From positions 188,786,169 through 188,850,168 of the forward strand of contig NC_081413.1 of NCBI RefSeq assembly GCF_030272615.1: a stretch of 64,000 nt of DNA. The letters are read 5' to 3'. The DNA is from Cryptomeria japonica (taxonomy: Eukaryota > Streptophyta > Pinopsida > Cupressales > Cupressaceae). Below the pieces are notes generated by a model. The model saw only the letters and a list, made by a program, of their open reading frames with translations. It had not been told where the DNA came from and made no database searches. Position 1 is the stretch's first letter. Each line of letters starts with the position of its first letter. Position numbers and translations under genes: made by a program. Positions 1-11,309 of this stretch are shown one piece after another.

Positions 1-857
1 CAGAGGTCGGTGGAGTGCCATGTAGAGATAGATGTCTCTATCATTGTGTATTCAATATGGATCCCGTGATTTGTGGATCGGATTAGAAGAGTGCGGCTCG
101 AGGAAGAAAGAGTGACTGTGACAAATCAGGGAGTTGTTGGTGCCTAGATCAAAGTGAGAAAATAAGTTTGTGAGAAAACCTCGAGAAGGAAACAACAAAG
201 GTATTAATGGCATTTTGATAGATGCAGGTTGAGATAAAGGGTCATGCTTTTTATATTTGGAAAATGTGTATTGGAAGGCGCGACAATGGTGAAGATGAGT
301 AGTTGGCTGTCTGGGAGATCAGATCAGACAAGATCTGATTGGATTTGGTTTTCCTTGAAGTTGATGAGGAAACCCTAACTGCTTGAGATTTGAATTGGAT
401 TTTGGCGGGAAAACCAGGTTATAAATAAGGAAGCCAAACTCATTGAAGGTTGTTGCTGAATAGAAGAAGATAGTGTTGTGAAGTGATCAAGTGTCACTTC
501 TGCATGTGAGCGAAGAGCAGTGTGAGGGAGAACCAGGTTGAAGTGCTCAACCAGTATCAGTGTAGAACCGGTAGTGTCCATACCAGCAGAGCAGAAGTGA
601 AGGAAGCTGCAGAGAAGGCAGACATAGAACCGACAAAGTATACCACCGATAAAGAGTAGAGCAATGAGGAGGAGATCCAGTTGAGCAAAACAAAGGAGAG
701 GTGAATCGGTAGTGTTTATCGGCAAGCAGAGCAATAGAGAGAGGTGAACCAGTGCAGCAGAGAAGGTGTCTCACCGACAGAGTGAGTTATATGAGATGGT
801 TACAAGATCCACTTGTAACAATATTATTTTTGTATTTGAAGTTATCTTTGAGATCAT

Positions 858-952
858 TGAGTTGTAGCTCAGTGCAAGGTTGTAGCTCCTTTGGGTTGTA
901 GCTCGTAAATTAGTTAGGGGTTGTAGCTCCTTGAGTTGTAGCCCTAAACATT
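858..952 (+). repeat. Short-motif array TTGTAGCTC in LTR
   Basis: Five copies of TTGTAGCTC or TTGTAGCCC, several followed by CTT, occur in about 95 bp with irregular spacers. In the LTRs of elements D, C and A a related short motif (core GCTCC in the sense strand) is repeated at the same place, just upstream of the U-rich hairpin. The role is unknown. Confidence 0.7.
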
Positions 953-1011
953 GTAACAAAGATTCATTGTGAGGCTGGATTGGAGCAGTAGACTCTAGTA
1001 GCATTGCTCAC

Positions 1012-1041
1012 CGAGGTTTTTCCCATCTTGGGTTTTCCTCG
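1012..1041 (+). promoter_or_regulatory. ENE-like U-rich internal-loop hairpin in LTR
   Basis: The outer stem CGAGG (1012-1016) pairs with CCTCG (1037-1041). Inside it a run of five U faces a run of four U, and an inner stem CCC/GGG closes the loop AUCUU. This layout, a U-rich internal loop between G-C stems, is that of ENE elements that clamp poly(A) tails in a triple helix. Equivalent structures with changed but paired stem bases occur in elements D, C and A. Function is inferred from shape only. Confidence 0.5.
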
Positions 1042-1223
1042 TATATGCTGGTGTTATGAGATGTCCTTTTGTGTGTGAATGCATTTGTGTTGGTCTCCCC
1101 ACTAACCAGTAAGTCTGCATTTAGTTAGATCCCATAACTGATATATACACACAAGTTAGTTGAAGGGAAAAAGTTTGAGAACCACTGATTCACCCCCCTC
1201 TCAGTGGTGCATTGTGTCTAACA

Positions 1224-4200
1224 ATCATCTCCCTCGAAATCAGTCAATGATAGAATGTGTGGCAAGCGAATAGTTATTTTTGCTTCTCAATTGCTATTTC
1301 AGACTTGAAAATATATTGATGTAGTTTATTTTTAATACTCTTCCACAAATCTTGAAAAATGAATGTATTATCATCTTGCTGCATCAATTTCTCCATTGTC
1401 TCAGTATTTCTTCTACCACCTTAATCACCGTCGTAATTTTACATAAATATTGTTGTATACTGACCTATTAAGTCCAGTGCACCCAAACAAAATTGACAAA
1501 ACATAAGGTATTTCTAATAGTATTTTTAATTTGCCCTATTGCACCAAAAAAATTTTGTTTTACGCTTTTCTATATATTGTAGAGCTTTTCACCTGCGTTT
1601 TATTGTTAGTGTTTTTTATCTATTTGGTAGTCTTGTTTTATCTTTGTGTACTGTCTTTCACCAAATTCTGGAGAAGATTTTCTATAAGTGATTAATCCAA
1701 TCTCTGTATGTATTAATATCTCTATGTTCTCTCACAACAAAAGTCGTGAATGTCCATTCAGCCTTTGTAAACTATTTCTATCCCCTGTATGTTGCACATG
1801 CTTTCTCCTTTCCAAAATTTTGAAGACTTTTTTCTGTATTTCAGAACTTTAGTTGTAATCATATTACATATACAATTTCTTATGTTCGACCCACAAATTC
1901 AGATTATTCATTACTATACCCAACATTAAGGAGTCAAACTGGAATAATACCTCCAAATTTGTTTTGAAGATTTTTTTTTTTTGCCAAGAATTATTCAAAA
2001 TGGTGGTTATTATGATATGGGAGTCCGCAAAAAAATAAAAATGGAGGGGTTGCTTCCTGTTGAACATTTAATAGCAAACTTGTTGTCCTAAACTGTTATA
2101 AACATGATTTTTTTAATGCCTCCTTTTCATATTAGGTGTCCCTAAATTTTTCCAGTTAGCAACAAGTTTAAAATCTGTCATTCTATATATATGGTTTTAG
2201 AATTCTGGGGGTATCGTTAGCCTTACTATTTTCATGGGACTTTGGTGATTGGAATTTAGGTAATTTGCTCCGAGGAGTTTAGGATTTATTTAAGATTTAT
2301 TCTTTGTAGGGGTTTGAATATTTTAATTGGTTGATGCTTTGCTTTATTGCCAATCCTTTTGTCTGCATTGGTAAATTCTTACATCTGTATTGGTTGAGTT
2401 TCATCCATCTAAGCATAGAGCATCTTTGAGTGTTGAGCAAGTGCAATGCAATTCTTTTTAGTTTTAATTGAAGATACATATAGTGTTGATGGCTAATATT
2501 TATCATAATTTCCATTCAAATTAATATTTTCAACAATATATATTCGTAGATCAGCATTACTTAGATTTGCTATTCTGATTAGAGGTTTTTGTTTAACCTA
2601 TCATGCAACTAGGTTAATTTCTAATTGTAGAATTTTCTTACCATGGTCTGAAAATTTAACAAGCACAAAAAATTTGAGTACATGCTTTGTACTTGAATGT
2701 GTAACCGATGAGTGGAAGATGTGTAATGGTTAAAACATGAACTCACAATGCTAGTTCCCAATTTTTCATACATCCTGTTTTTTGCTGAAATGATACATTT
2801 TTTAGAAAATATAATGATTTAAGCTTTAAGAGGTCCCATTTGAAGTAATTAATCGAAGAGAGTTAGATCAAAGGCTCTTAGATCAAAATTTATTGGATAG
2901 TACCTCTCTACTTCTAAATCATACTTGCAATAGAGTCTCCTTTGCATCTATCAAATGCTGATAAAAAACCAATTTTATATTAGCTTTTGCGGGGTCAAAT
3001 GAATTCATTTAGAATTTTTATTTTTTTAAGTATTTATCCCTTATTATAAGCTTTCCAAATAGTATAATTTTTAATATATTTAATTTCATTAATATATTTT
3101 TATTTTATTTCTTATGAATGTAGGGTTTTCACCGAATGTGTACTTCTTTGTTCAATGCTTATGGAAAAATAGTAAACGTCACCCAAAAAATTCTGAAAAA
3201 TATTTATGCACTAGGTATTGAAGTCCTCTTTCGAACAACAAAAAAAAATAATTAATTTTTGTTACATATACAACAAGTTATGTAATATCAATGGACACAT
3301 GTCAAAATTACAGTTAACTCGACTTCATATCTTAATAAAATATGAAATATTGAAGATAATGTTACAAAACCAATTTAAAACACTAGATATGGATGTTACA
3401 AAACCAAATTCAAAAGAATCGCATTCATATCTATTATAGAAAAAAAGTTATGCTATACAAAGTGAGTGTCACTCTTTAAAAATGTTGTTTTTTGAAAAAA
3501 AAAACTAGTTTTCGAGGGAGATAGAAAATTGGAAGCAAATTGATTCCAAAAATTATCAAAAAAATATTTTTAGAGTCTATATACAAAATGACACAAATCA
3601 CTAGTTCACATCATCTACAAATTCCTTACTGTTTAGAAGTAATAAGTGTTTGAATCTAAAGTTTTTTCTGAAAATGAATATTGTAGTGTCAAAGTTGGTA
3701 AAAAAGTGTAACCCACTATTGTGGATTCACCCTAGTACTAGGGTAAATTAAGAGATGTATAGAGTGAAAGGTCCATTAGAAAATGTAGGACATCATTAGG
3801 TTTATCGTTTTGACCATTTGTGATTACAAAATTTTGAATTTAGAAGTTGGAGACTAGTGTCAAAGGTGCAAAAGTATTATTGACAATAACTTCCATATGC
3901 AAAAATATCTTGAAAGAGTTAAGAGACTAGATATCTGAGCTAGGTTTAACACAACTCACATAGCCTAAAATGCTTGCGACTCATACTAGTGATAGGTGTG
4001 TGCTGGAATTTGTGGTGATCGAAATATTAACATTGAGATCAAAGGACCAACATACCAATGAAACTTTTGAGTATAAAGATTAACTAATTTAAACTAGTTC
4101 AAACAAGTTAACTTCCCAAGATGTGTCTCATTGCTCTCTATCTCATAGGATCCCTAAAGTCAATATTTTGCTCTCGGATCATTAAGCAAATGACTTTAGG

Positions 4201-4406
4201 AATGACAACTCCAAGAATGAGTGATATTGTGATCTATATGCATGAATGCAATCTAAGATCTATATGATATGTTCAAGCTATGATACTAAGCTAGGATGAA
4301 GATAATGATATGATAAAGATATTAACAAACTATCCTAACATGATATACTAACATGGATATACTATGATATGAAATTTTTCTAAATACTAAAATGTTATTC
4401 TAACAA
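1224..4406. other. AT-rich stretch without recognisable gene
   Basis: No reading frame of recognisable family is present; the frames at 1864-2067, 2297-2515 and 3218-3439 are short and low in complexity. The only structure seen is a 13-bp inverted repeat, ATCTCCCTCGAAA at 1227-1239 and its complement at 3510-3522, which could be the ends of a 2.3-kb decayed DNA transposon. The last part (about 4240-4422) resembles the Gypsy-type LTR that continues at 14282. Confidence 0.6.
1227..3522. other. Possible decayed DNA transposon bounded by 13-bp inverted repeats
   Basis: ATCTCCCTCGAAA (1227-1239) is repeated exactly in inverted orientation at 3510-3522. No clear flanking duplication and no transposase frame were found. 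A 13-bp match over 2.3 kb has roughly a few percent chance of arising by accident, so this is a weak call. Confidence 0.2.
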
Positions 4407-4422
4407 AGAGAGGCTAAAATGC
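4240..4422 (-). mobile_element. Gypsy-type LTR remnant, part left of the LINE
   Basis: The sequence up to AGAGAGGCTAAAATGC (4407-4422) resembles in content and order the reverse complement of element B's LTR around 28610-28700, where an 'agaggctaaaatg' equivalent is also found. The LTR resumes at 14282 after the LINE with the same 16 bp. The true left end was not found; it may lie between about 3950 and 4240. Confidence 0.45.
4407..4422. repeat. LINE target-site duplication, left copy
   Basis: AGAGAGGCTAAAATGC is repeated without mismatch at 14282-14297. A 16-bp duplication of variable-type length is what target-primed reverse transcription by an L1-type LINE leaves. The A-rich run (about 4423-4446) lies directly next to this copy. 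Confidence 0.9.
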
Positions 4423-4468
4423 AAAAAAATAAAAAAATAAATAAAGTAAAAGTTTTGCTTCGGCGAAA

Positions 4469-6190
4469 ATGCGAATAGCAAAGAATTTTTCCTTTGCTGC
4501 TGGAAGGAGGTTTTGTAATACTGTATCTCCACCCTATCTTGCAACAAGGGCAAACCATATACCAATCTCAAATCACAAATCTCAATTTATGGGCAACAAT
4601 GGCACTCATCATCCACAGTGGGTGTTTCAGAAGGGAAGGTGGGTAGATAAGGCACCCATCCAAAATTCGGCCCAAGCAAGACCAAATGTAACCTCAAACC
4701 TGGATAGATGGCAGCAGGTAATTTCAAAAAAACATAAACGATGAATGAACAAGATTCGGGAGCCATGGCAGAATACTTGCTATGAGAAACCCCGAATCAA
4801 TCCCATATATATCACAAGAAGGCAAGGAGGAGAAAATTCTCACATCCATCAACCCTTTTGTCAGGTGCCTGCACTAAGGAATAAAAAAGTTACACATCTC
4901 CAAAGGGCAACATCAGAATTGAAGGTCCAACAAAATTCAAACAATCTGATAGCAAGAAGAATGATGGCAAATAGAGCTCGTCGGAAAGAAGGGCTATGAG
5001 AAACCCTAATGCTACGACTTTTGTCATTCACAATAAACAGACGGATGATCAAATCAACATATGCCAAAGGTTTGGACTTTTTGAAAAATGGTTAGGGCAT
5101 GGTCAAATGACATCTGACATAGTATCATAGTTAAAAGATAAATATTTGGGTCAGGTAAGTATCTCACTTCTCCCTAACAACATCCTTTTTATCTGCTGCA
5201 AAGATGAACATTTGCAAAGAGAATTGTTGTGTGGACATGCTGTTACTTTTAAAGGGTGTAATTTTGAATTTTTTCGATTGGAAAATGAACTTTGATCCTT
5301 AATCTTTCAAACAAAAAGGTAACCCTAAATGGATTAATATTTCCTATTTGCTTGTAGAGCTCTTAAACTTTGAAATCATTTCATAAATAGGCAACACTAT
5401 GGGTAAATTTATTGATGTAGAGGAAAACTTCCTACATTCGGCCAATGTAAAGATGTTAATAGATATGGATCCTAGCTTGAAAAAACCAAAGTCGTTAGAA
5501 TTAATGACGGCTCTACAAGCCCATAACATTGAAGCCAAATTTCTAGAGGGACAAGTGCCTGAGAAGGTAATGACACATACAGTGGGAAAATCAGATACGA
5601 TCTTCCTTACACAGGAGGAGAGGAATTTGAATTTTTCATTCAACCAAAATTAGGGGGGTTTCTTTTTAGATTACAACAAACTTCCTGATAACACCTTGAA
5701 TGAGGATGATCAATGAGAATATAGAGTTTCCCCTATTTTTTCTTCCTCTAAGGAACTTGGAGTTCAGGAGATTGAGGATGGTGAGCATGTGGGTAATATG
5801 GGGATTCAATCCCCACAAGAAAAGGAGGTGGATCTATTCCCAATAGGTTTCGAAGAGGAGAATGATTTTGAGGATGAAGAGAATGAGGAGGTTAGGGAGG
5901 AGAAATAGAAGCTTATCGAGACCATTACACGAATGGATAATCAGGATGCACCGGTGAGGAGGGAGGATGTAGAGCCTCCTTCCATGAATATAGAGGAGAC
6001 TAATGATCAGTTGGGGTTGGAACAAGATTACCTCAATAATGAATCCCCAGAGTGTGGGAAAGTAGGCAGAGGTAGAGGTAGGAAGTCCTTGAAGGAGCTG
6101 AGAGCTCAAGATGGGGATGTAGTAAATCAAACAAAGATCGCTGATATGATATACGGTGGGAAGGGGAAGTGCCTTCCCACGGAGAAATGA
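4469..6190 (+). pseudogene. LINE ORF1 (nucleic-acid-binding, DUF4283-like), decayed
   Basis: ORF1 proteins of plant L1 elements bind the element RNA. An N-terminal basic, Gln/Asn-rich part runs from the ATG at 4469 to about 4999. A DUF4283-like region follows (about 5040-5650): the piece with 'GKFIDVEENFLHSANVKMLI' matches the usual step in which ORF1 names a small set of residues bound at a conserved Met-Asp pair. An acidic stretch (5820-5910) and a basic tail with GRGRGRKS (about 6065-6090) close it. The frame is broken by stops at 4742, 4997, about 5651 and elsewhere, and by frameshifts. No CCHC knuckle was seen. It ends in TGA overlapping the ORF2 start. Confidence 0.65.
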
Positions 6191-7180
6191 ATATCTCATC
6201 ATGGAGCGTCACGGGTCTTAATGCCCCTGGCAAGCAAAGATTGCTTAAACATAATCTAGTAAGTATGGAATATGAAATAATTATTCTATAGGAAACCGAA
6301 TTGAAGGAAGTGGACTGGGAAAGTCTTAAAAAGAGATTGGGAGTTTGGAAGGCTGCTCCAGTATATGTCCTGGGAGCTGCTGGGGGCTTAGCAATCTTAT
6401 GAGATCCGAGGAAGGTTAGGTTTTTGGAAATATTACAAAAGGATAGATGGCAAGCGAGGCAAGTCAAGGGGCTACATAGCTCCATTAGTTTCATTCTGAT
6501 TAATATCTATGGACTGATCAACACTATAGGTAAAAGAGAAACTTGGAGGGAAATTGAGGAATTTATTATAGGGTATGATGAGGATTCTTTTTTCCTTGGA
6601 GGAGACTTCAATGTGATTAGGGTTGCCTTAGAAAAGAGGGGAGGGGTCTAGATAGAGTTTGTAGCTCAAAGAGAGTTAAACTCATGGATATTTAACTGCA
6701 GATTGATAGAGGTTAACATGACGAATGGAAACTGTACTTGGAGTAATATGAGGATGGGAAGTAACAATATAGCAAAGAGACTAGATAGGTTCCTCTATAA
6801 AGGAGATATGACAAGTTTTAACTTTACATTCAACTCAACAATAATATATACAACTAGATCAGACCACTATCCCATTACATTACATATTCAAGAGGAGGAG
6901 AGACCTAAAAGATGCCCATTCAAGTTTGAAAGAATGTGGTTACATGATCCCAATTTTCTGGGTCTTTTAGAAGAATGGTGGAAGGAGGAACAAGTTAGTG
7001 GGTCCAAAGCTTATTGTTTAATAACAAAGCTAAAAAGGATCAAACAAAGGATATTAAAATGGAATAAAGAACATTTAAAAGACATCTTTCAAGAAAAAAT
7101 ATTATTAAAAGAAGAATTAGAGAAAGTTCAAGAGGTAATTATTAATAGAGGAATGGACAATCATATCTCAAGGAGAAAGA
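6187..7180 (+). pseudogene. LINE ORF2, N-terminal apurinic-type endonuclease domain
   Basis: The ATG at 6187 overlaps the ORF1 stop as ATGA. The N-terminus reads MNISSWSVTGLNAPGK, the usual start of plant L1 endonucleases. The catalytic GGDFNVI motif (about 6600-6620) and the SDHYPI motif (about 6860-6875) near the domain end are both present, so the active-site residues are readable. In-frame stops interrupt it: a TAG after IIIL (about 6289), a TGA after GLAIL and a TAG after RGGV. By family comparison each replaces Gln, Trp or Arg. The domain would nick target DNA to prime reverse transcription. Confidence 0.85.
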
Positions 7181-8731
7181 GTTGAGAAATAAATATGTAG
7201 ATATATTAACAAAAGAGGAGATTTTTTGGAAGCAAAAATCTAGAGAACAATGGTTAAATGATGGATATAATAATACAAAAAAAATCATAATAGCACTAAA
7301 ATGAGAAGGAACATTAACAAAATCTATAAAATTAAATTAGATAATGAGAACATTATTGAGGATCCATTGGGCATTAAAGAGGGAATTGTAGATTATTTCC
7401 AAAATATTCTAAATAATTGGGGGCATTCAGATTTAGGAGCTCAGATTCGAATGTTGAGACATATCCCCCATTTGATAACAGAAGAGGATAATAAGATGTT
7501 TAAAAGTAAGTTCACCATAGAAGAAATAAAAAATGCAACTTTTTAGCTACATCTGGATAAGGCTCCAGGTCTTGATGGATTTCTAGCTGGCTTCTTTCAA
7601 TTATGTTGGCCCTTCATGGGAGAGGAAATTTGGGTGGCGGTTGAAAGTATGAGGAATTTAGGTAAAATTTTGAATGAGATCAATAATACCTTTATAGCTC
7701 TGATTCCTAAAAAAGAAAATGCAGAAGAGTTGGATGAGTTTAGACCAATATCCCTATGTAATACCCTATATAAAATTTTGTCCAAAGCTTTGGCTAACAG
7801 AATTAAAACAATCTTTCCTAATATCATTGCTGAGGAACAAACAGGTTTTGTTCCTGGAAGATCTATACTGGATGGTGTCATCATAGCATAGGAGGTAGTC
7901 CACTAAGCCCCGAAAAATAAAGTACCTAGTATGTTGGTTAAGTTAGATATTAGAAAGGCATATGATAAGGTGGATTGGAGGTTCCTGTGTAATTGTTTGG
8001 AGTCATTTGGATTTGTTAAATCCATCATTAACCTTATTTTTAGTTGTATATCCAGTCCAAGGAATATCTATATTAGTTAAAGGTTCCCCTGAAGGGTACT
8101 TTGGGATTTCTAGAGGCTTAAGGCAAGGGGGCCCTCTATCTCCTTTCTTATTTATAATAATGGCGGAAGCATTTGGCATATCAGTTCAGGCTGCACTTAA
8201 TGAAGGTTTTATCAAAGGTATTAAAGTCAATGAAGGAATTGATAATGTGAATCACCAGCAATTTATAGATGACACAATGTTATTTGGTAAAAGTGCTCTA
8301 GTAGAAGCAAAACAATTCAAGGAGATTATGCTAAATTATACTAGGGCATCGGGTCAAGAAGTCAATGAGCACAAATCAGAGATATACTTCATCAATACAG
8401 GTGAGGCTAAAGTAGAAAAGATATGTAGATTATTAAGATTTAAAAAAGAGATGTTCCCCTGCAAATATTTAGGTATGTCGGTGGATAGAGGGGTTAGAAT
8501 AAATAGGCTATGGGAACCAATCAAGGAGAAAATTGAACAATGGGTGAGCTCATGGAAAGACAGATGGATCTCAAATGTGGGTAGAGCAACTATAATCAAG
8601 GCAGTACTGAGTAGTATCCCAATTTACCAGCTGTCATGTTTACCATTAGCTCAAGGAGCAAAAGATAAAATAGAAAAGCTCTTAAATAAATTTTACTGGC
8701 AGGGTCCAAATGACCAGAAGAAGATGGTAAC
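7181..8731 (+). pseudogene. LINE ORF2, reverse transcriptase domain, left part
   Basis: The reverse transcriptase core is clear: LDGF (about 7570), FRPISLCNTLYKILSKALANR (within 7738-7800), QTGFVPGRSILDG (7838-7875), LVKLDIRKAYDKVDW (7932-7980), RQGGPLSPFLF and the catalytic region FIDDTM (about 8262-8280). The usual motif is F/Y-A-D-D; here Ala is Ile but both Asp remain. A KYLGM motif follows (8462-8476). Stops and at least two frameshifts break it (for example the shift near 8040). The frame stops at 8731 where a solo LTR is inserted. Confidence 0.88.
8727..8731. repeat. Target-site duplication of solo LTR, left copy
   Basis: GTAAC here is repeated at 10120-10124 directly after the LTR terminus CTACA. 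It interrupts the LINE between QKKM and ISWDKICKP, parts that are adjacent in intact plant L1 proteins. Confidence 0.9.
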
Positions 8732-10119
8732 TGATGCCCTGCAAAATGGACAAGATTAGCAAATGACAAACAACACAAGAAACCAGAAAACCGTTAGTGT
8801 TATTCAATCGAAGACTAATCTAAATAGGCATACCAAGAGAGACACTAAAAACATGAAAGCATATTTAACTAAAGAAGCAAATATGATGAGGCATCTCCAA
8901 ATACCTCCTAACATGCTCTTAACTCTTTCTCCCTTGTTCCTCTCCTCTCCAAGTTCCAAAATAGTGTAGCTCTCAGCAGCTTTTTGCACTATGGATGCTT
9001 ATGGAGGATTGAGATTGTAGTATTGTGCTCCAAATCTGAAATGAAAAGCTAATACTATGCTATTGATGCTAAAATGATTGATTTTATCCAAAATGACAAG
9101 ATATTAGTTAATTATGCTAAAATGCTCTCTTAAAATGCCTATAGCTTAAATGCATACAAGTTTTCAGGATCTGGTTTATGAAGAAATGAGCTCTATTTAT
9201 AGGAAAAATGGAGCAATGGATGGTTGAGATTGAGCAATCTCAACAAGGGTTAGGATTGAATGATTTCAAATCCATGTGATGACTTTCAACCCAATCCCAG
9301 GATGACAAGTGTCAATGTGAGATAGGTTGAGAGGAGAGGGAATAAGCATTAAATGTTTGATATGACTTTGGGAGTTAAAGTCAAGGTTGGTTGAATGAAT
9401 AAACTCTTTATTCAAAGGATAAAGCTTTTATCCAATGGATAAACTCTTGTGCAAATGTGAAATGGATGAATATGGTCAAAACAATAAATGTTTGGGGGGA
9501 CAAGTTTGAAATAACCATAAATGGTTATGTAAGAGCTATAAATGGTCATGTAAGAGCCATTAGTGGTCTTGGAAGACTTTGGGGGTTAATTTGTTGAACA
9601 CACAAAGCATTAAATGCTTTTCAAAGACTTTAGAGTCTTTGAGAAGTGACTCCATTTTGCTTAGGAATGTGACAATAATTAGGGGATGGATTAGGCTAAT
9701 CAAGAAGGGGTTAGAAGAATCTAGAAGGAGATTTAGATTTTGCAAGTGGATTTGGTGGGTGAGGGAAAATAGGATTTTATTAAAATAAAAATTCATTTAT
9801 TTCAATAAATGTGTGCAAGTTGCATTTGTCGGAAAATGCAAGTGGGGTGGGGATAATGATTTAAATAAATGTTTTATTTAATTTATTTAAGAGAGGAAAA
9901 GGGGATTTAATTAAATAAATAGATTTTATTTATTTAATTGATTGAAATTTGATTTAATGAATTAATTAAAATAAATTGAATAATTTATTTAATTAATAGA
10001 AGAATGTTTGGGGATGAATTAATTAAATATTAATTTAATTAATTGATGGCTAGTGGATTTTTAATCAAATAAATAGCATTTATTTATTTAATTAAGCTAG
10101 ACAAATTTGTGTGACTACA
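8732..10119 (-). mobile_element. Solo LTR of a Gypsy-type family related to element B
   Basis: The 1388-bp LTR begins TGATGCCC and ends GACTACA on the + strand, flanked by GTAAC on both sides. It resembles the LTR of element B in the opposite orientation: its sense strand begins TGTAGTCACAC, has a TATAAATA box (9194-9201, complement) before GAGCTCATT, and the same AT-rich TTTAATTAAAT first third (9840-10100). With no internal region between two LTRs, it is what unequal recombination between the LTRs of one element leaves. It carries no gene. Confidence 0.9.
9194..9201 (-). promoter_or_regulatory. TATA box of the solo LTR
   Basis: The complement reads TATAAATA followed by GAGCTC, the same context as the TATA box of element B's LTR at 28511. 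It marks the minus strand as the sense direction of this LTR. Confidence 0.6.
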
Positions 10120-10124
10120 GTAAC
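10120..10124. repeat. Target-site duplication of solo LTR, right copy
   Basis: GTAAC follows the LTR terminus and pairs with 8727-8731; the LINE frame resumes here. Confidence 0.9.
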
Positions 10125-11100
10125 AATAAGTTGGGATAAAATATGCAAACCTAGAGAAATGGGTGGAGTTGGAATAAAAAATTTGGACTGGCAAGGAAAG
10201 GCTTTAGTAGCAAAGCTTGTATGGAGCTTGTATCAAAACCTCGAGAAGAAATGGGCTAGGATTTTGCAACATAAGTATCTCTCGAATGAGTATCCAAGTT
10301 GTATCTTCATGACCCCTTGCCTGCCTTAGGGATGTAGGATCTGGAACTTCATGATGAATTGCAGACAACTTATTTTGGATAGTTTAACTTGGGTTATTGC
10401 CAATAGAAACAAGGTGATATTTTGGGGTGATTCTTAGGGAGGTTATGTAGCCTTAGACAAGATGAATTTAAGTCCCAAAATTAAGGAAGTATTGACAAAT
10501 CTATGGGGAACTCAAATTAAAGATTATATCAAGATTTCTAGTGAAGGATCTGCTTGGGGATGGGAATGGAGAAGTACATTTGGTACCCCATTATCTGCAG
10601 ATGAACAAAATGAGCTCGCTCAAGTACTCGCTAATAGGAAAATCATGATTAGAGAAGGAGAAGATATGCTAGTATTATAGAATCTCTTAATTGGAAAAAA
10701 AAATGCACATTCCTACTCATCTATGCTGAGACAAAGCATTCTTTCCCAAAGCAGGGATGTTTTTATGGGTAGCTCTACAGAAAAAAATTCTGACAACAGA
10801 CTGGTTTTAGAAGATTGGGTTTAGCGGTCCATCTAGATGCTCCTTATGTGAAGCTAATGAGGAAACAATGGATCACTTACTACTTAGTTTTCCATATGCA
10901 ACTGAATGTTGGAAATCCTTAATAGGCAAGTTGCAATGGACTACGACCATACTTGACCTTTTTTTCTCTCTTATTAAGGGATGGCCTACTATGCATAGGA
11001 CAAGTTTGTTTAGAGATTTGTGGAAGATCTCCCCCTCAATCTTGGCATGTGAACTATGGGAGGAATGCAATAGAAGAATTTAAATAAATAAGAGGATGCA
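10125..11100 (+). pseudogene. LINE ORF2, post-RT region with zinc-knuckle (zf-RVT)
   Basis: After the solo LTR the LINE protein resumes with ISWDKICKPREMGGVGIKNL, the conserved block that follows the reverse transcriptase in plant L1 elements. At about 10840-10900 the zf-RVT motif appears as CSLC-EANEETMDH followed by LLLSF: the first two Cys and the His are kept, but the last Cys is Phe. Stops at 10327, 10678 and 11082 interrupt it. It is needed for target-primed reverse transcription in relatives; this copy is inactive. Confidence 0.8.
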
Positions 11101-11309
11101 TCCACAACAGTTAAACAATAAGATAGAAGCAAGTATAGTGGAAGTCACAAACAATAGGCTGCGTAAGGATAATCTTAAGGGGAGATAATTCTCTATATGG
11201 GACAACAATATGAGGAAGAATTGGTTCAACTTAAAAATCTCGGTTCAATTCAGAATCGGGGGTAATACACCAAGGAACTCAGTGCTCAATGCAAATTGGA
11301 AAAGCCTGA

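Larger units (their letters stand above)
1..1223 (+). mobile_element. Copia-type LTR, 3' portion (solo LTR or 3' LTR)
   Basis: The stretch ends in the LTR terminus TCTAACA at 1223 and is cut by the left window edge. It matches the LTR of element D in inverted orientation: both share the run around 'gtctactgctccaat' (about 984-998 here on the opposite strand) and the terminal hairpin with stems CCACTGA/TCAGTGG (about 1184-1208). No tRNA-iMet primer-binding site follows 1223, so this is a 3' LTR or a solo LTR, not a 5' LTR. A repeated TTGTAGCTC motif (about 860-950) and a U-rich hairpin (1012-1041) lie in the R/U5 part. The family assignment is firm; whether an internal region lies to the left cannot be seen. 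Confidence 0.8.

Noticed and set aside
6033-6494. Open frame of 153 codons on the minus strand
   Set aside because: Overlaps the LINE ORF1-ORF2 junction in reverse; no domain.
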